Of a DNA stretch of 34,743 nucleotides, positions 7,910 through 15,967 are shown piece after piece. The notes under the pieces were generated by a model, which was given only the letters and a program-made list of their open reading frames with translations, was not told where the DNA came from and searched no databases. The DNA is from an uncultured Pirellulaceae bacterium (GTDB lineage: Bacteria > Planctomycetota > Planctomycetia > Pirellulales > Pirellulaceae). The DNA lies in assembly GCA_938003615.1 (NCBI GenBank), contig CALKXO010000151.1:1-34743 (forward strand). The letters run 5' to 3'. Each line of letters opens with the position of its first letter. The first letter of the stretch is position 1. Both the position numbers and the translations under genes were made by a program.

Positions 7910-8614
7910 ATGTCCCGTAAATCAGCCTCCCCATCGTTTGGCCGTCTGTTCAAATCCGCCTTCCAAACCGCGCTTGGCTCAACAAGTTGTGGCGTAGCTA
8001 TCATCAGCATCGCGGCATTGGCCGGTGGTTGTGATTCATCAACCAGTACGTCAGATATAGCGATCCCAAACGAGGCAACCGATCGCCAAGCCGATCCTTT
8101 GACCACTCCTTCGGCAATGCCGGAGGAAGCCGGCCTCAATCGCTCACCGCTAGTGGGAGCTTGGATGGGTAAAGCCATCATCAACGAACAAGCGTTGCTA
8201 ACCACAGCCGATGCGCTTCCCGGCGACCAACGTCAGGCGCTAATTCACGAGGCACGAACCTTCGTGACGACTGAGATGGCGATTCAGTTCTCACCTTCGG
8301 GGGAGATTGAAACAGCGATCGAGGTGCAGTCGGTTGGCGGTCAAAAAATCGCTGGACAAACGTTCGGCACGTGGAAAGTCGTCGAAGCGACCAACAATGG
8401 TGTTACCGTGGAGACCACCGGCACCGATGAAACAGGATCCACTGTGACCAATCGAACCACGTTTGCAGTTTCTGTGGACGGTGACCGACTGGTTCTGCAA
8501 CCACAAGTCAGTTCTGCTCTTGCCGGCTGTGAGGCGTTGATCTTTCTTGATCGACAGATGACTTCACCGACGGCAAGTGTCGCTCAGATGCCGGAGGCTA
8601 ATCAAGCTCGCTGA
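7910..8614 (+). CDS. Putative lipoprotein, paralogue of upstream gene
   Basis: The 234-aa protein starts at an ATG with a strong AAGGAG 7 bases upstream. The signal region is long (about 40 residues, basic start, GVAIISIAALAGGC lipobox), followed by a Ser/Thr-rich linker and a domain beginning LVGAWMGK, with MAIQFSPSGEIETAIEV, GTWKVVEATNNGVTVETT and DGDRLVLQP. The order of strands matches the shorter lipoprotein just upstream, with about 60 additional residues between the first two strands. I infer a duplicated lipocalin-like lipoprotein pair, co-transcribed and ending at the shared terminator at about 8.7 kb. Function unknown. Confidence 0.8.
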   Translation: MSRKSASPSFGRLFKSAFQTALGSTSCGVAIISIAALAGGCDSSTSTSDIAIPNEATDRQADPLTTPSAMPEEAGLNRSPLVGAWMGKAIINEQALLTTADALPGDQRQALIHEARTFVTTEMAIQFSPSGEIETAIEVQSVGGQKIAGQTFGTWKVVEATNNGVTVETTGTDETGSTVTNRTTFAVSVDGDRLVLQPQVSSALAGCEALIFLDRQMTSPTASVAQMPEANQAR

Positions 8615-8711
8615 AAAATAGCCGCCTTACGTTTGGCAAAATTTCGCTTCGTAAAAATCTCGCTGCGTTAGATTTCGCCATTTGCCAAGCAAAAGACGAC
8701 AGAACACAAAA

Positions 8712-8739
8712 AGGCTGATTGCCAAACAGCAACCAGCCT
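8712..8739. terminator. Bidirectional rho-independent terminator
   Basis: AGGCTG-A-TTGC, loop CAAACA, then GCAA-C-CAGCCT makes a 10-bp stem with one internal mismatch, flanked by ACAAAAA on the left and ATTTTGTG on the right. It provides a T-rich tract on both strands, so it can stop both the lipoprotein transcript and rplX. Confidence 0.8.
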
Positions 8740-8783
8740 ATTTTGTGATTCAATGATGGGGTGAACTTTTTCGGTTCGCCGCC

Positions 8784-9131
8784 TTACTTCTTTGCGTACT
8801 GAGCTTTCGCTGGCGAGATAACGCCCATCGATTCTCCGCTGATACGTGCATAACGCTCTTTGCTGCCATCATCTAGATAACGGTAGCCAATACGGGTGGG
8901 CTTGCTGGTTTTAGGGCACAACGCCATCACCTTACATGAGCGGATTGGCATTTCCTTGTGCAAACGACCGCCCTGAGGGTTACGTTGGCTTGGCTTCACG
9001 TGGCGGTAAACCATGTTGACGCCTTCGACCAGCAATTTGTCGCTTTTGTGATCTACAGAAATGACTTTGCCAGTAACTGTCTTGTCGCGACCGCTAATGA
9101 CTTGGATGGTGTCGCCGGTATGAATTTTCAT
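8784..9131 (-). CDS. rplX: 50S ribosomal protein L24
   Basis: The 115-aa protein is L24: MKIHTGDTIQVISGRDKTVTGKV is the KOW motif at the N-terminus, followed by GVNMVYRHVKPSQRNPQGG and MPIRSCKVM, typical of bacterial L24. It binds 23S rRNA early in large-subunit assembly. The start at 9131 is set by GAGGAG 7 bases upstream; the track ORF is 50 codons too long. No other ribosomal protein gene is nearby, whereas in most bacteria rplX lies between rplN and rplE in the spc operon. Here it appears monocistronic, with its own leader and a terminator. The C-terminal 30 residues are more variable than usual. Confidence 0.95.
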   Translation of the reverse strand: MKIHTGDTIQVISGRDKTVTGKVISVDHKSDKLLVEGVNMVYRHVKPSQRNPQGGRLHKEMPIRSCKVMALCPKTSKPTRIGYRYLDDGSKERYARISGESMGVISPAKAQYAKK

Positions 9132-9335
9132 CGTTTTCTCCTCAGTGTTTTTCGAGTCGCGAAATATGTTCGAATTGGCCCAAACTGTCAAGTGGAAATC
9201 CCGGCAGTGCGGCCAGATACGAAGCAAACGCTCGCAGAAATGGATGAATCCCAGATCCTGCGGCAGTCCTCCACCCCTCATCTATCCAGAGGGTCAAGAT
9301 AGTCATCCTAGTGGCCGTCGGGCCGGCCAAGTATT

Positions 9336-9357
9336 CGGAAGCGTTTTCCTTCTTCCG
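9336..9357 (-). terminator. Hairpin just after the cyclase-fold gene
   Basis: CGGAAG and CTTCCG form a 6-bp perfect stem around a 10-nt loop, 2 bp beyond the stop codon at 9360-9362. There is no T-tract, so this is a weak candidate terminator. Confidence 0.3.
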
Positions 9358-9359
9358 CC

Positions 9360-10643
9360 CTACTCGGGCTCTTCATCTAAATAAGATAGCGCCAGCAGTG
9401 AGTAACTGGTCACCAGATTCGGATCGCCTTCGTACCAGCGATCAGCCGGATTGATCCACGATCCGTCAGCCTGCTGTTTATCAGAAAGCTGCTCCAGCAG
9501 ATCGGCTCGCCAATTGTGCGAAGTTCCATCGGAATCGACGACGAGCGGTTGACCGTACGCATGGAGCGCTTTGGCAAACACGTGGTAATAGTAAAACAGC
9601 CCCTGCTGCCCAACTCCCGGATTGGAACTCAGATCATAGTGGCGGCCAATCCAGTCCATCGCGGCTTTGACTCGTATGTCCTCTTTATCGAGCCCCGCAT
9701 AGAGGAAGCTTTTCAGGCCAGCGTAGGTCATCGACGCGTAACTACGCAGACCACCGACCGGCGTGTCCGGTTTGTTCTCCGCTTTAGATTCACCAGTGCC
9801 GACCGCTGAATAAACCATTCCGCCCAAATCGTCGTCACCGACCACCCGCGCGAATTGAGCATCATTGTATTGAGAAGGCAAGTTCTGACAGCGCGACATA
9901 AACACAACCGCATTTCTGATTGCTTTGCTGTTGCCTTCGGGCTGAGCTTCCTTGAGCGCGTCAAGGAAAAACGAAGTGTTCGACGCATCGGGACGTTTAT
10001 GTTTGCCATAGCCTTGGCCGCCGTAGTGACGACTGCTCGTCAGATGGCCTTCGCCTTCGTCCCATTGAATGCCTTTAACGTATGCGATGGCGTTTTCGAT
10101 GGTCTGGTCGTAACGCCCGTCATTGTTGGCTTGATGCAAGCACATGACTGAAACACTGGTTTCGTAGTTACGTAAATTGCTGTCTGGCGCATAGATGCCG
10201 CCGTTGGGACGTACGAAACCTTCGACGTACTTCAGGGCCAGCTGAACTTTTTCGTGGTTGACCGGAACTCCATTTTTCAGCAGCGCCGAAACGCACATCG
10301 CGGTAACCGCCGGGCCCAGCTGTTTGCTGAAAGAACCGTCTTGCGTGTCTTGCCCTTTCTCAAACAGAAAGGTCACACCTCGTGAAACCGTTTGCCGGTA
10401 CCGCGCGTTGTCTATTTCTACAGAAGGCTCAACTGCAGCGGGCTTAACGACTGCGGGCTTAACTGCAGTCGCTGAATTCGAGTCCTTGAGATGCGTTTGA
10501 GCGGATGCCGCTGCGGTAAGTACGGTTGCAGTGAATACTATTGCGACGGACAGGGTGGCGAACCGGAACGCAGTGGAAAAACCAAAGTTCCCGTAATTGC
10601 GATCGGAGCAATGAACATCATTTTTTCGCAAGTCAAATTCCAT
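9360..10643 (-). CDS. Secreted prenyltransferase/squalene-cyclase-fold protein
   Basis: The 427-aa protein has an N-terminal signal region (FATLSVAIVFTATVLTAAASAQ), a short KPAVVKPAAVEP linker and then alpha-alpha barrel repeats of the prenyltransferase/squalene oxidase type: DTQDGSFSKQLGPAVTAMCV, RPNGGIYAPDSNLRNYETSVSVMCL and QADGSWINPADRWYEGDPNLVTSYSLLAL carry the QW-like DGSW pattern. The acid DXDD motif of squalene-hopene cyclase is not evident, and the protein is exported, so I doubt it is a hopanoid cyclase; such secreted members are abundant in planctomycetes without known function. I chose the ATG at 10643; a GTG one codon earlier abuts the groES stop codon. The gene directly follows groES and is probably in its operon. 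Confidence 0.8.
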   Translation of the reverse strand: MEFDLRKNDVHCSDRNYGNFGFSTAFRFATLSVAIVFTATVLTAAASAQTHLKDSNSATAVKPAVVKPAAVEPSVEIDNARYRQTVSRGVTFLFEKGQDTQDGSFSKQLGPAVTAMCVSALLKNGVPVNHEKVQLALKYVEGFVRPNGGIYAPDSNLRNYETSVSVMCLHQANNDGRYDQTIENAIAYVKGIQWDEGEGHLTSSRHYGGQGYGKHKRPDASNTSFFLDALKEAQPEGNSKAIRNAVVFMSRCQNLPSQYNDAQFARVVGDDDLGGMVYSAVGTGESKAENKPDTPVGGLRSYASMTYAGLKSFLYAGLDKEDIRVKAAMDWIGRHYDLSSNPGVGQQGLFYYYHVFAKALHAYGQPLVVDSDGTSHNWRADLLEQLSDKQQADGSWINPADRWYEGDPNLVTSYSLLALSYLDEEPE

Positions 10644-10646
10644 CAC

Positions 10647-10934
10647 TTACCCCATCACCGCAAGGATATCAGATTCGGTCATTATCAGAAGTTGCGTATC
10701 GTCGATGGTGATTTCGGTACCGGCGTAGTTAGAAAACAACACTCGGTCACCTTCCTCGACCTGAAAATCTGCGCGAGTCCCATCGGGCAGCATGCGGCCG
10801 TTGCCAACGGAAAGCACTTTTCCTTCTTGCGGTTTTTCACGAGCAGCTTCGGGAAGCAAAATTCCGCCAGCCGTTTTTTCCTCAGCGTCCATCCGTTTGA
10901 CAACAATCTTGTCACCAAGGGGTTCGATTCTCAT
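10647..10934 (-). CDS. groES: Co-chaperonin GroES
   Basis: The 95-aa protein is a normal-length GroES: MRIEPLGDKIVVKRMDAEEK, mobile loop TAGGILLPEAAREKPQEG, roof segment and the ending LIMTESDILAVMG. It forms the heptameric lid of the GroEL folding chamber. The start at 10934 is supported by AGG six bases upstream; the track start adds 34 unrelated residues. GroEL is not adjacent: the neighbours are a cyclase-fold protein downstream and an alpha/beta hydrolase on the other strand. I found no CIRCE element (TTAGCACTC-N9-GAGTGCTAA) in the upstream gap, so HrcA control is not indicated. Planctomycetes often carry several GroEL copies, with groES not always linked. Confidence 0.95.
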   Translation of the reverse strand: MRIEPLGDKIVVKRMDAEEKTAGGILLPEAAREKPQEGKVLSVGNGRMLPDGTRADFQVEEGDRVLFSNYAGTEITIDDTQLLIMTESDILAVMG

Positions 10935-11185
10935 AATGTGCCTGGTTGAGATAAACATTGTTCTTCCGCGTCCGCCGAAGCTTCCCGGAACGGCGTTTAT
11001 TGTTTCATGGCGGCGGAGTAGATTCAAGCCAGCCAAAGTTGACGATCGGGTTTTCCGTGTCGTTTCCTTGCTGAATTATCATGGTTTTTCGTAAGCTTTA
11101 ACGATAATGGGTCCTTGACGGCCCATCTGGTCGACACCACTAGCACACGCCTAACGGGGGGACCAACATCAAACCGAAACGTCTC

Positions 11186-12085
11186 TTGAGAACGGTTCTT
11201 TCTATCCTTGCAACCGCACTGACTCTGTTCGTCGTACTTGCAATGGTCGTGGCAGGCCGTTTGATTGCGCCGGTTAACGGCCCGGTTCCGCTACCGGAGT
11301 TGAATCTGGCCAAATTTCCGGTGGAAGCGATCTCTATTCCAAATGCATCCGGAGAGGCACTGGCGGCGTGGCAGCTGATTCATCGCGACGCATCAGCAAC
11401 GATCGTTCTTTTGCACCCTTTACGGGCCGACCGACGAGCCATGTTGGGGCGCGCGAAGCTGTTTTATGCTGCCGGATTTTCGATCCTGATGATCGATTTC
11501 CAAGGGCACGGCGAAAGCCGGGGCGACGCGATCACGATGGGTTACCGCGAACGCAACAACGCGCGCACTGCAATTGAGTTTGTGCGCGACCAAAACCCAA
11601 GCCACAAAATTGGCGGCGTGGGATGGTCACTCGGCGGCGCGTCAACGCTGTTGGCAATGCCGCTTGAACTTGATGCTTTGGTTCTGGAATCCGTCTATCC
11701 AACCCTCACCGATGCCGTCCATGACCGGATCGCAATGCGGGCAGGACCGCTCCGGCACATTTTAGCGCCGGCGCTGCTATGGCAATTGAAACCAAGATTA
11801 GGATTCAATGCCGATGACTTGCGTCCCATCGATCGGCTAAAAGATGTTGCCTGCCCCGTCCTGTTTGCGGCAGGTGATCGAGACCAGCACACGCCCATCG
11901 ACGAAACGCACCGCATGTTTTCAGTGGCAGTGGAACCCAAGAAGTTAGTCATCTTTGAAGGGGCACACCACCAAGACCTCTTGGCGTTTGACCAAGAGCT
12001 CTACAAAACCGAAGTAGTCAATTTTATGATGCAGTACATGCTTGAGCCGTCGAGTACCAATTTTGACAAAAAGATTGGGGACTGA
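11186..12085 (+). CDS. Membrane-anchored alpha/beta hydrolase
   Basis: The 299-aa protein has an N-terminal hydrophobic anchor (TALTLFVVLAMVVAG) and an alpha/beta hydrolase domain: oxyanion region LLHPLRADRR, nucleophile elbow GVGWSLGG (Ser148), acid in AAGDRDQHTP (Asp231 or Asp233) and catalytic His in EGAHHQDLL. It resembles the BAAT/peptidase S9-like hydrolases; substrate unknown. The start is uncertain: between the in-frame TAG at 11141 and the TTG at 11186 there is no ATG or GTG. An ATC at 11168 sits 6 bases after GGGGGG and would add KPKRLL, giving a typical basic membrane N-terminus. It converges with the DUF1559-domain gene, only 4 bp apart. Confidence 0.85.
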   Translation: MRTVLSILATALTLFVVLAMVVAGRLIAPVNGPVPLPELNLAKFPVEAISIPNASGEALAAWQLIHRDASATIVLLHPLRADRRAMLGRAKLFYAAGFSILMIDFQGHGESRGDAITMGYRERNNARTAIEFVRDQNPSHKIGGVGWSLGGASTLLAMPLELDALVLESVYPTLTDAVHDRIAMRAGPLRHILAPALLWQLKPRLGFNADDLRPIDRLKDVACPVLFAAGDRDQHTPIDETHRMFSVAVEPKKLVIFEGAHHQDLLAFDQELYKTEVVNFMMQYMLEPSSTNFDKKIGD

Positions 12086-12089
12086 AAAT

Positions 12090-13658
12090 TTAGCGATTCA
12101 TCACTTCGCCACCGTCACGCGTTAGCATGGCGCGTAGATCTTCGGGGGCCAACGAGACGGGGATTGAGTGAACTGAACCGTCGGCAAATGCAAATGTGAC
12201 GGTCTGCTCATTCTCCTGCTTAAGTCCGTTCCAAGGTTGACCAAGGTCGACTTCCCAGTCAGCAGGCTTGGTCCAGTAAACGGACTTGGCTGGATCGGTG
12301 CAGACAACGGCGATGGTATTACTGCTGCCGTCCCTGATGTCCGTGAACTTTGTGCCCTCTTTTTCTTGGAACATCATCCCCTTTCCATAAGGCAATTGGA
12401 CCGTCGTTCGCCAGTTAACATTGAGGTATTCGTTTTCAGGATCAGCATAACATTCCGGCATATCGCGCGAGATTCTCAGATTGTGCGCGCTGTTCCAAGG
12501 CTCATTCAGTCGAAATTTCTCATAAAGATCTTGCCGACCAAGCAACGGTAAGATCGCGACGCGCCAACTTAGCAACGGTCGTCCAGCATCGCTGTAGATA
12601 GCGTTGGGCGGAAACGACTGATTGGCCGATTCGTAGGCGAACAAGGCGTTGATCACTTGCTTCAAATTGTTTTGCCGACGAGGCCCCGCATTGTGCCCAC
12701 GCACCGAAGCCAGAAGTGGGACGAGTCTTTCCTTGTCCAAGAAAGGACTTAGGTTGAGCAAGACTCGGTTATCATCTACGGTCGGTTTCAGGGTATCCAA
12801 AATTTGCTGCCCCGAAGTCGCGCGAAATTCAGCGTTCGTCTGATTGACGGAGTACTTCATAATGGCAGAGACCAACCGTTGGCAGGTCTTCGCCGATTCC
12901 GCGTCGGTGCTGTGAATCACAACTCGCGCATTGGCCTTAGGCGGCAGATCGATCTTTAAGCCCCCCCAACTGATGCGGTCGGCTACCAAATCGCCAGTAG
13001 CTTCCTCAAAAGGTGAAGGCAATTGAGGCAACATTTCACGTACGACTCGTCGCGCGTCTTTGTTGCCGAACACCGCAAGGGCTGCTTGATAACCAACTAA
13101 TTCCTCCCACACAGCTTTGAATTCTGGTCGCTTTGGTTTACCCAAGGCCCACCGGTCAACGGTCGTCTGATCTGGTCCGCCAACAATCAATCCACCTCTG
13201 ATCGCCAGAGTCTTTGATTTGATCGGTAGCATGTCTGCAACGCTAGAAAGTGCCTCCAGCGCTTCCTCCGGATTCGCATCGTTGGCAAGGGTCGCCACCC
13301 AAACAGGCGCCTGCGTGTGCAAGTCTGACATCCGCGGTAAAACGGTGATGCGTTCGACGCCGCTGTCGACCAACGCGCTGATCGCGCCCTGAGCGGTGGT
13401 CGCAGAGAATTTCATATTGCCTGCTTCCGCTTCGGGAACAATGCCGAATTCGATCCCCCATTTGATGGCTTGAGGCAATCTCATCTGAGGTAGGTCGACC
13501 GTCGCAACGGCGACGACCTGTTCGGTCACCATCGATTGAATCGATGAGGGATCTTCTGCGCGTACGTGGTTAGCGAAAACACCCATGGCGAAAACACTCG
13601 TCGCGATAACATCCGTGGCAAGCACGATCGCGCTAATGTATTTTGAATCGATCTTCAT
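12090..13658 (-). CDS. Secreted protein with C-terminal DUF1559 domain
   Basis: The 522-aa protein begins at the ATG at 13658, with GAGGA just upstream; the track start is 28 codons too long and includes a MRIT duplication. Residues 1-35 are a signal peptide (VFANHVRAED end). Residues about 36-330 are a planctomycete-type domain I do not recognise. From RRQNNLKQVINALFAYESANQSF to the end the sequence is DUF1559 (SBP_bac_10), with the usual FPPNAI, LLSWRVAILPLL, FTDIRDGSSNTIAV and FAFADGSVHSI signatures. Most DUF1559 proteins have a type IV pilin-like N-terminus; this one lacks it and uses a signal peptide. It is the likely last gene of the ECF sigma unit. Function unknown; an envelope role is probable. 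Confidence 0.85.
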   Translation of the reverse strand: MKIDSKYISAIVLATDVIATSVFAMGVFANHVRAEDPSSIQSMVTEQVVAVATVDLPQMRLPQAIKWGIEFGIVPEAEAGNMKFSATTAQGAISALVDSGVERITVLPRMSDLHTQAPVWVATLANDANPEEALEALSSVADMLPIKSKTLAIRGGLIVGGPDQTTVDRWALGKPKRPEFKAVWEELVGYQAALAVFGNKDARRVVREMLPQLPSPFEEATGDLVADRISWGGLKIDLPPKANARVVIHSTDAESAKTCQRLVSAIMKYSVNQTNAEFRATSGQQILDTLKPTVDDNRVLLNLSPFLDKERLVPLLASVRGHNAGPRRQNNLKQVINALFAYESANQSFPPNAIYSDAGRPLLSWRVAILPLLGRQDLYEKFRLNEPWNSAHNLRISRDMPECYADPENEYLNVNWRTTVQLPYGKGMMFQEKEGTKFTDIRDGSSNTIAVVCTDPAKSVYWTKPADWEVDLGQPWNGLKQENEQTVTFAFADGSVHSIPVSLAPEDLRAMLTRDGGEVMNR

Positions 13659-13710
13659 TGTGATCCTCATTGTGATTCTCATCGAAAATTGTGAGTGGGA
13701 TAGGCTTCTA

Positions 13711-13749
13711 GCCCAATCGCAGAGCCTAATCGCAGAGCCCAATCGCTCG
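13711..13749. repeat. 13-bp tandem repeat, three copies
   Basis: GCCCAATCGCAGA, GCCTAATCGCAGA and GCCCAATCGCTCG run head to tail in the short gap between the DUF1559 gene and the secreted-protein gene. A second, 12-bp duplication (ATGAGAATCACA-type, read on the minus strand) lies close by at about 13659-13685, immediately before the DUF1559 gene start. Confidence 0.85.
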
Positions 13750-13775
13750 CATGATTCGCGGCGGAAAAGCTCCTT

Positions 13776-15308
13776 CTACTCAAGGCGTAGCTCGAAACGT
13801 TTGCTATAAATGATCCCATCGCTGCGCGGCAGCTCCAACGTGGCAGTGCCATCCTTCAGCTGATACTCAAACGGCTTGTTCGTCGCCGGATTCAGCGGGA
13901 TCGGCACGACGGAAATGTCATCTAATGTCTCCGGTAACCGGCCCGTCTCCGCCGCGTGCATGCGAATGGCTTCGATCACACGTAAAGCATCAACGTCGCG
14001 TTGCACGCGCATTTGGCCAACGACAACTTGTTCCGTCGCTGGAAGAAGCATCGACGCGATGATTCCACCGGGGTGTAGAAACGCTTGTCGTTCGGCTTTC
14101 AACAGATTCTTCTCCTCCTGTCTCATTCCTTCCTTGGCCTGAGCAAACGGCAAGTAAATCCAACGTTCGGTGTCGTTGCTCAGTTTATTCAAACTTCTCA
14201 CCATCGAGGTCGTTAGTACCTGAGCCACTGGCATCGCCTCGACACGTTGAGCTTCCTCGCCGTTTTCAGTCAACTCCTGCTTGATGTTCTCATAACGCAA
14301 TATGCCAATGATGGTCGGCGCCAACCGCAAGGCAAGTTGTTGGGGCGTTGGCGAGGATGGATCACCGGAAAGCTCATCGTTTTGCATTCCTCTAATCGAT
14401 GCCGATGTGTCTGCAACGGATTGAGCAATCTCTACCACTAGCTGCCTCCATTGTTCAACGCTTTTAATCGTTCCTTCTGCTTCAAAGAGTTCGGGGAAGA
14501 TACGATTGATCATGGTCACGTCCATCCGAATCGAATCTCGCAAATCGACGATCGGACGTGGAAGCTCCGTTAGCGCCCAGTACATATTTGGTGAACCCGG
14601 AGTCGCCATCAAATCGATCATCGTGCCATTGGTAATGCCGGTTTCGGCTATCGCGACGAGGGAGCTAACAAGTAAGTCCATTTTGTTAACGCTTGCTGCC
14701 AATTGGTAGTTCATGCGCATGAGATGCACCGTGTCTTCAAAACGCTTCTCCGCAATCGCAACGCGCGTCTGCAGCGCCAAAACACGTGAAACGGATCGGG
14801 TGTCCTGGACGCTAGGCAACAAAAAACCGATCACGTCCGGCCCCCGCATGTCTTCTAAAACGTATCCCCATTCGCATCTTCGACAGCGCGTTGCTCGTTC
14901 GATATTTTGATTGATGTAATTGTCAAACAGCTTGGCGGCCTCTTTGGCTGGCGTGTTCAACAACTCCTCAATGGCGACGCCTGAATTGGAATTCCATTGG
15001 TCAAATGCATCTCCATATTTTTCGTAAGCTTGGTCCAGCGGTGTGCTCAGCGAACGATCCGCAAACGACCGCAGGTAGTGCGTGGCCGCGTTTCCCGCCG
15101 TAGTCTCATGTGGCAAAAACGAAAACCGGTACTTGAAAGTTGGAACTGGAGCCCGTGCTGGCGTGATTTTCATTCGGTAGACTTGGCCGTAGGCGCGCGG
15201 CCCTTCCATGTCCTCCACGGTCACTTGAGCGAAAACAGTGCATGAGGCACAGACCAACAACAGTGCTATTAAGCTGACGGATCTGCTGGTTTGCAAAAAC
15301 GAATTCAT
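13776..15308 (-). CDS. Secreted protein of unknown function
   Basis: The 510-aa protein has a clear signal peptide (SVSLIALLLVCASCTVFAQ), so the mature protein starts near VTVEDMEGPRAYGQ. It is predicted to be mainly helical, with one close cysteine pair in RCRRCEWG and a conserved-looking LEDMRGPDVIGFLLPSVQDTRS segment. The C-terminal part (RDVDALRVIEAIRMHAAETGRLPETLDDI) resembles the ending of many planctomycete exported proteins, where a helix precedes a short beta segment. I do not recognise a catalytic motif. Its ATG overlaps the stop of the upstream anti-sigma-like gene by 4 bp (ATGA), with GGAG five bases upstream, so the two are translationally coupled; this ties it to the ECF sigma system. 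Confidence 0.82.
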   Translation of the reverse strand: MNSFLQTSRSVSLIALLLVCASCTVFAQVTVEDMEGPRAYGQVYRMKITPARAPVPTFKYRFSFLPHETTAGNAATHYLRSFADRSLSTPLDQAYEKYGDAFDQWNSNSGVAIEELLNTPAKEAAKLFDNYINQNIERATRCRRCEWGYVLEDMRGPDVIGFLLPSVQDTRSVSRVLALQTRVAIAEKRFEDTVHLMRMNYQLAASVNKMDLLVSSLVAIAETGITNGTMIDLMATPGSPNMYWALTELPRPIVDLRDSIRMDVTMINRIFPELFEAEGTIKSVEQWRQLVVEIAQSVADTSASIRGMQNDELSGDPSSPTPQQLALRLAPTIIGILRYENIKQELTENGEEAQRVEAMPVAQVLTTSMVRSLNKLSNDTERWIYLPFAQAKEGMRQEEKNLLKAERQAFLHPGGIIASMLLPATEQVVVGQMRVQRDVDALRVIEAIRMHAAETGRLPETLDDISVVPIPLNPATNKPFEYQLKDGTATLELPRSDGIIYSKRFELRLE

Positions 15309-15967
15309 AGTTGCTCCATGAGTTGGTGGTTTCTGAAACTGTTGGCCCTTAACGGCACAGGCTGCGGGCGCGGCCGGCGGTTGTAGACAACCGGTCGCAC
15401 AATCTCGCCTAATTCACTTGTACGCAGCATGCGATTTCTCATGGCCAGCACAGACGACGGGGAAGGCTGAAAGCGAAAGACGCTTTCCACCAACGGTTTG
15501 AAAAATTGATCAGCAGAATCAGGAACGTCGATCTGACCGTCGGCTATTTCATCGGCGGCATCGACGATCGTTGGATTGGCTTGTGTTGGCTGCAAAACTA
15601 GTTCGGGGATTTCTACAACAGATGTATTGGCCATCGGATTACCCTCACTGGCGGTTGGCGAAAATAAAGCGATCGCCAGCGCCGCCGAAAGTGTCGCAAA
15701 TGTTCCTGTCAAAGCGGGCCAGACCCAACGTGATCTAGAAGCGACCGCGGCAGCCGGAGTCTTATTCTCACTGGCCAGTGCAGCCGCCCAACCGGATTGA
15801 AACATTAGCGCATCGCGGTCAAGCGTCGATTCGCGCGGCACGGGTAAACTCCGCAGACTGCTTTCAAGAGCGCTTAACTCCGCTGGCAATTTGAATTCGT
15901 CGTATCTGGATTCGCCGTATCTGGATTCGCCGCATCTGGATTCGCCGCATCTGGATTCGTCGGACAT
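15305..15967 (-). CDS. ECF-associated membrane-anchored anti-sigma-like protein
   Basis: The 220-aa protein begins with four copies of a 5-residue repeat (ESRCG or ESRYG), followed by a soluble segment (LPAELSALESSLRSLPVP, LDRDALMFQSGWAAAL), one transmembrane helix (WPALTGTFATLSAALAIALF, about residues 86-105) and an outside tail rich in Pro and Arg. The LDRD..MF..G pattern next to a short N-terminal helix occurs in planctomycete genes downstream of ECF sigma factors, and the layout fits an anti-sigma factor held at the membrane. It lacks the HxxxCxxC zinc motif of classical ZAS proteins, so the function is inferred from position and topology. GGA precedes the ATG. It overlaps the sigma gene by 94 bp and the next gene by 4 bp. 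Confidence 0.72.
   Translation of the reverse strand: MSDESRCGESRCGESRYGESRYDEFKLPAELSALESSLRSLPVPRESTLDRDALMFQSGWAAALASENKTPAAAVASRSRWVWPALTGTFATLSAALAIALFSPTASEGNPMANTSVVEIPELVLQPTQANPTIVDAADEIADGQIDVPDSADQFFKPLVESVFRFQPSPSSVLAMRNRMLRTSELGEIVRPVVYNRRPRPQPVPLRANSFRNHQLMEQL

Noticed and set aside
9142-9330. 62-aa minus-strand ORF upstream of rplX
   Set aside because: Falls in the rplX leader region, with no protein features.
10935-11167. CIRCE heat-shock operator before groES
   Set aside because: Searched by eye for TTAGCACTC-N9-GAGTGCTAA and found no match.
15901-15960. Possible CRISPR or satellite element
   Set aside because: 15-bp units without spacers, inside two overlapping coding regions; explained as coding tandem repeats.
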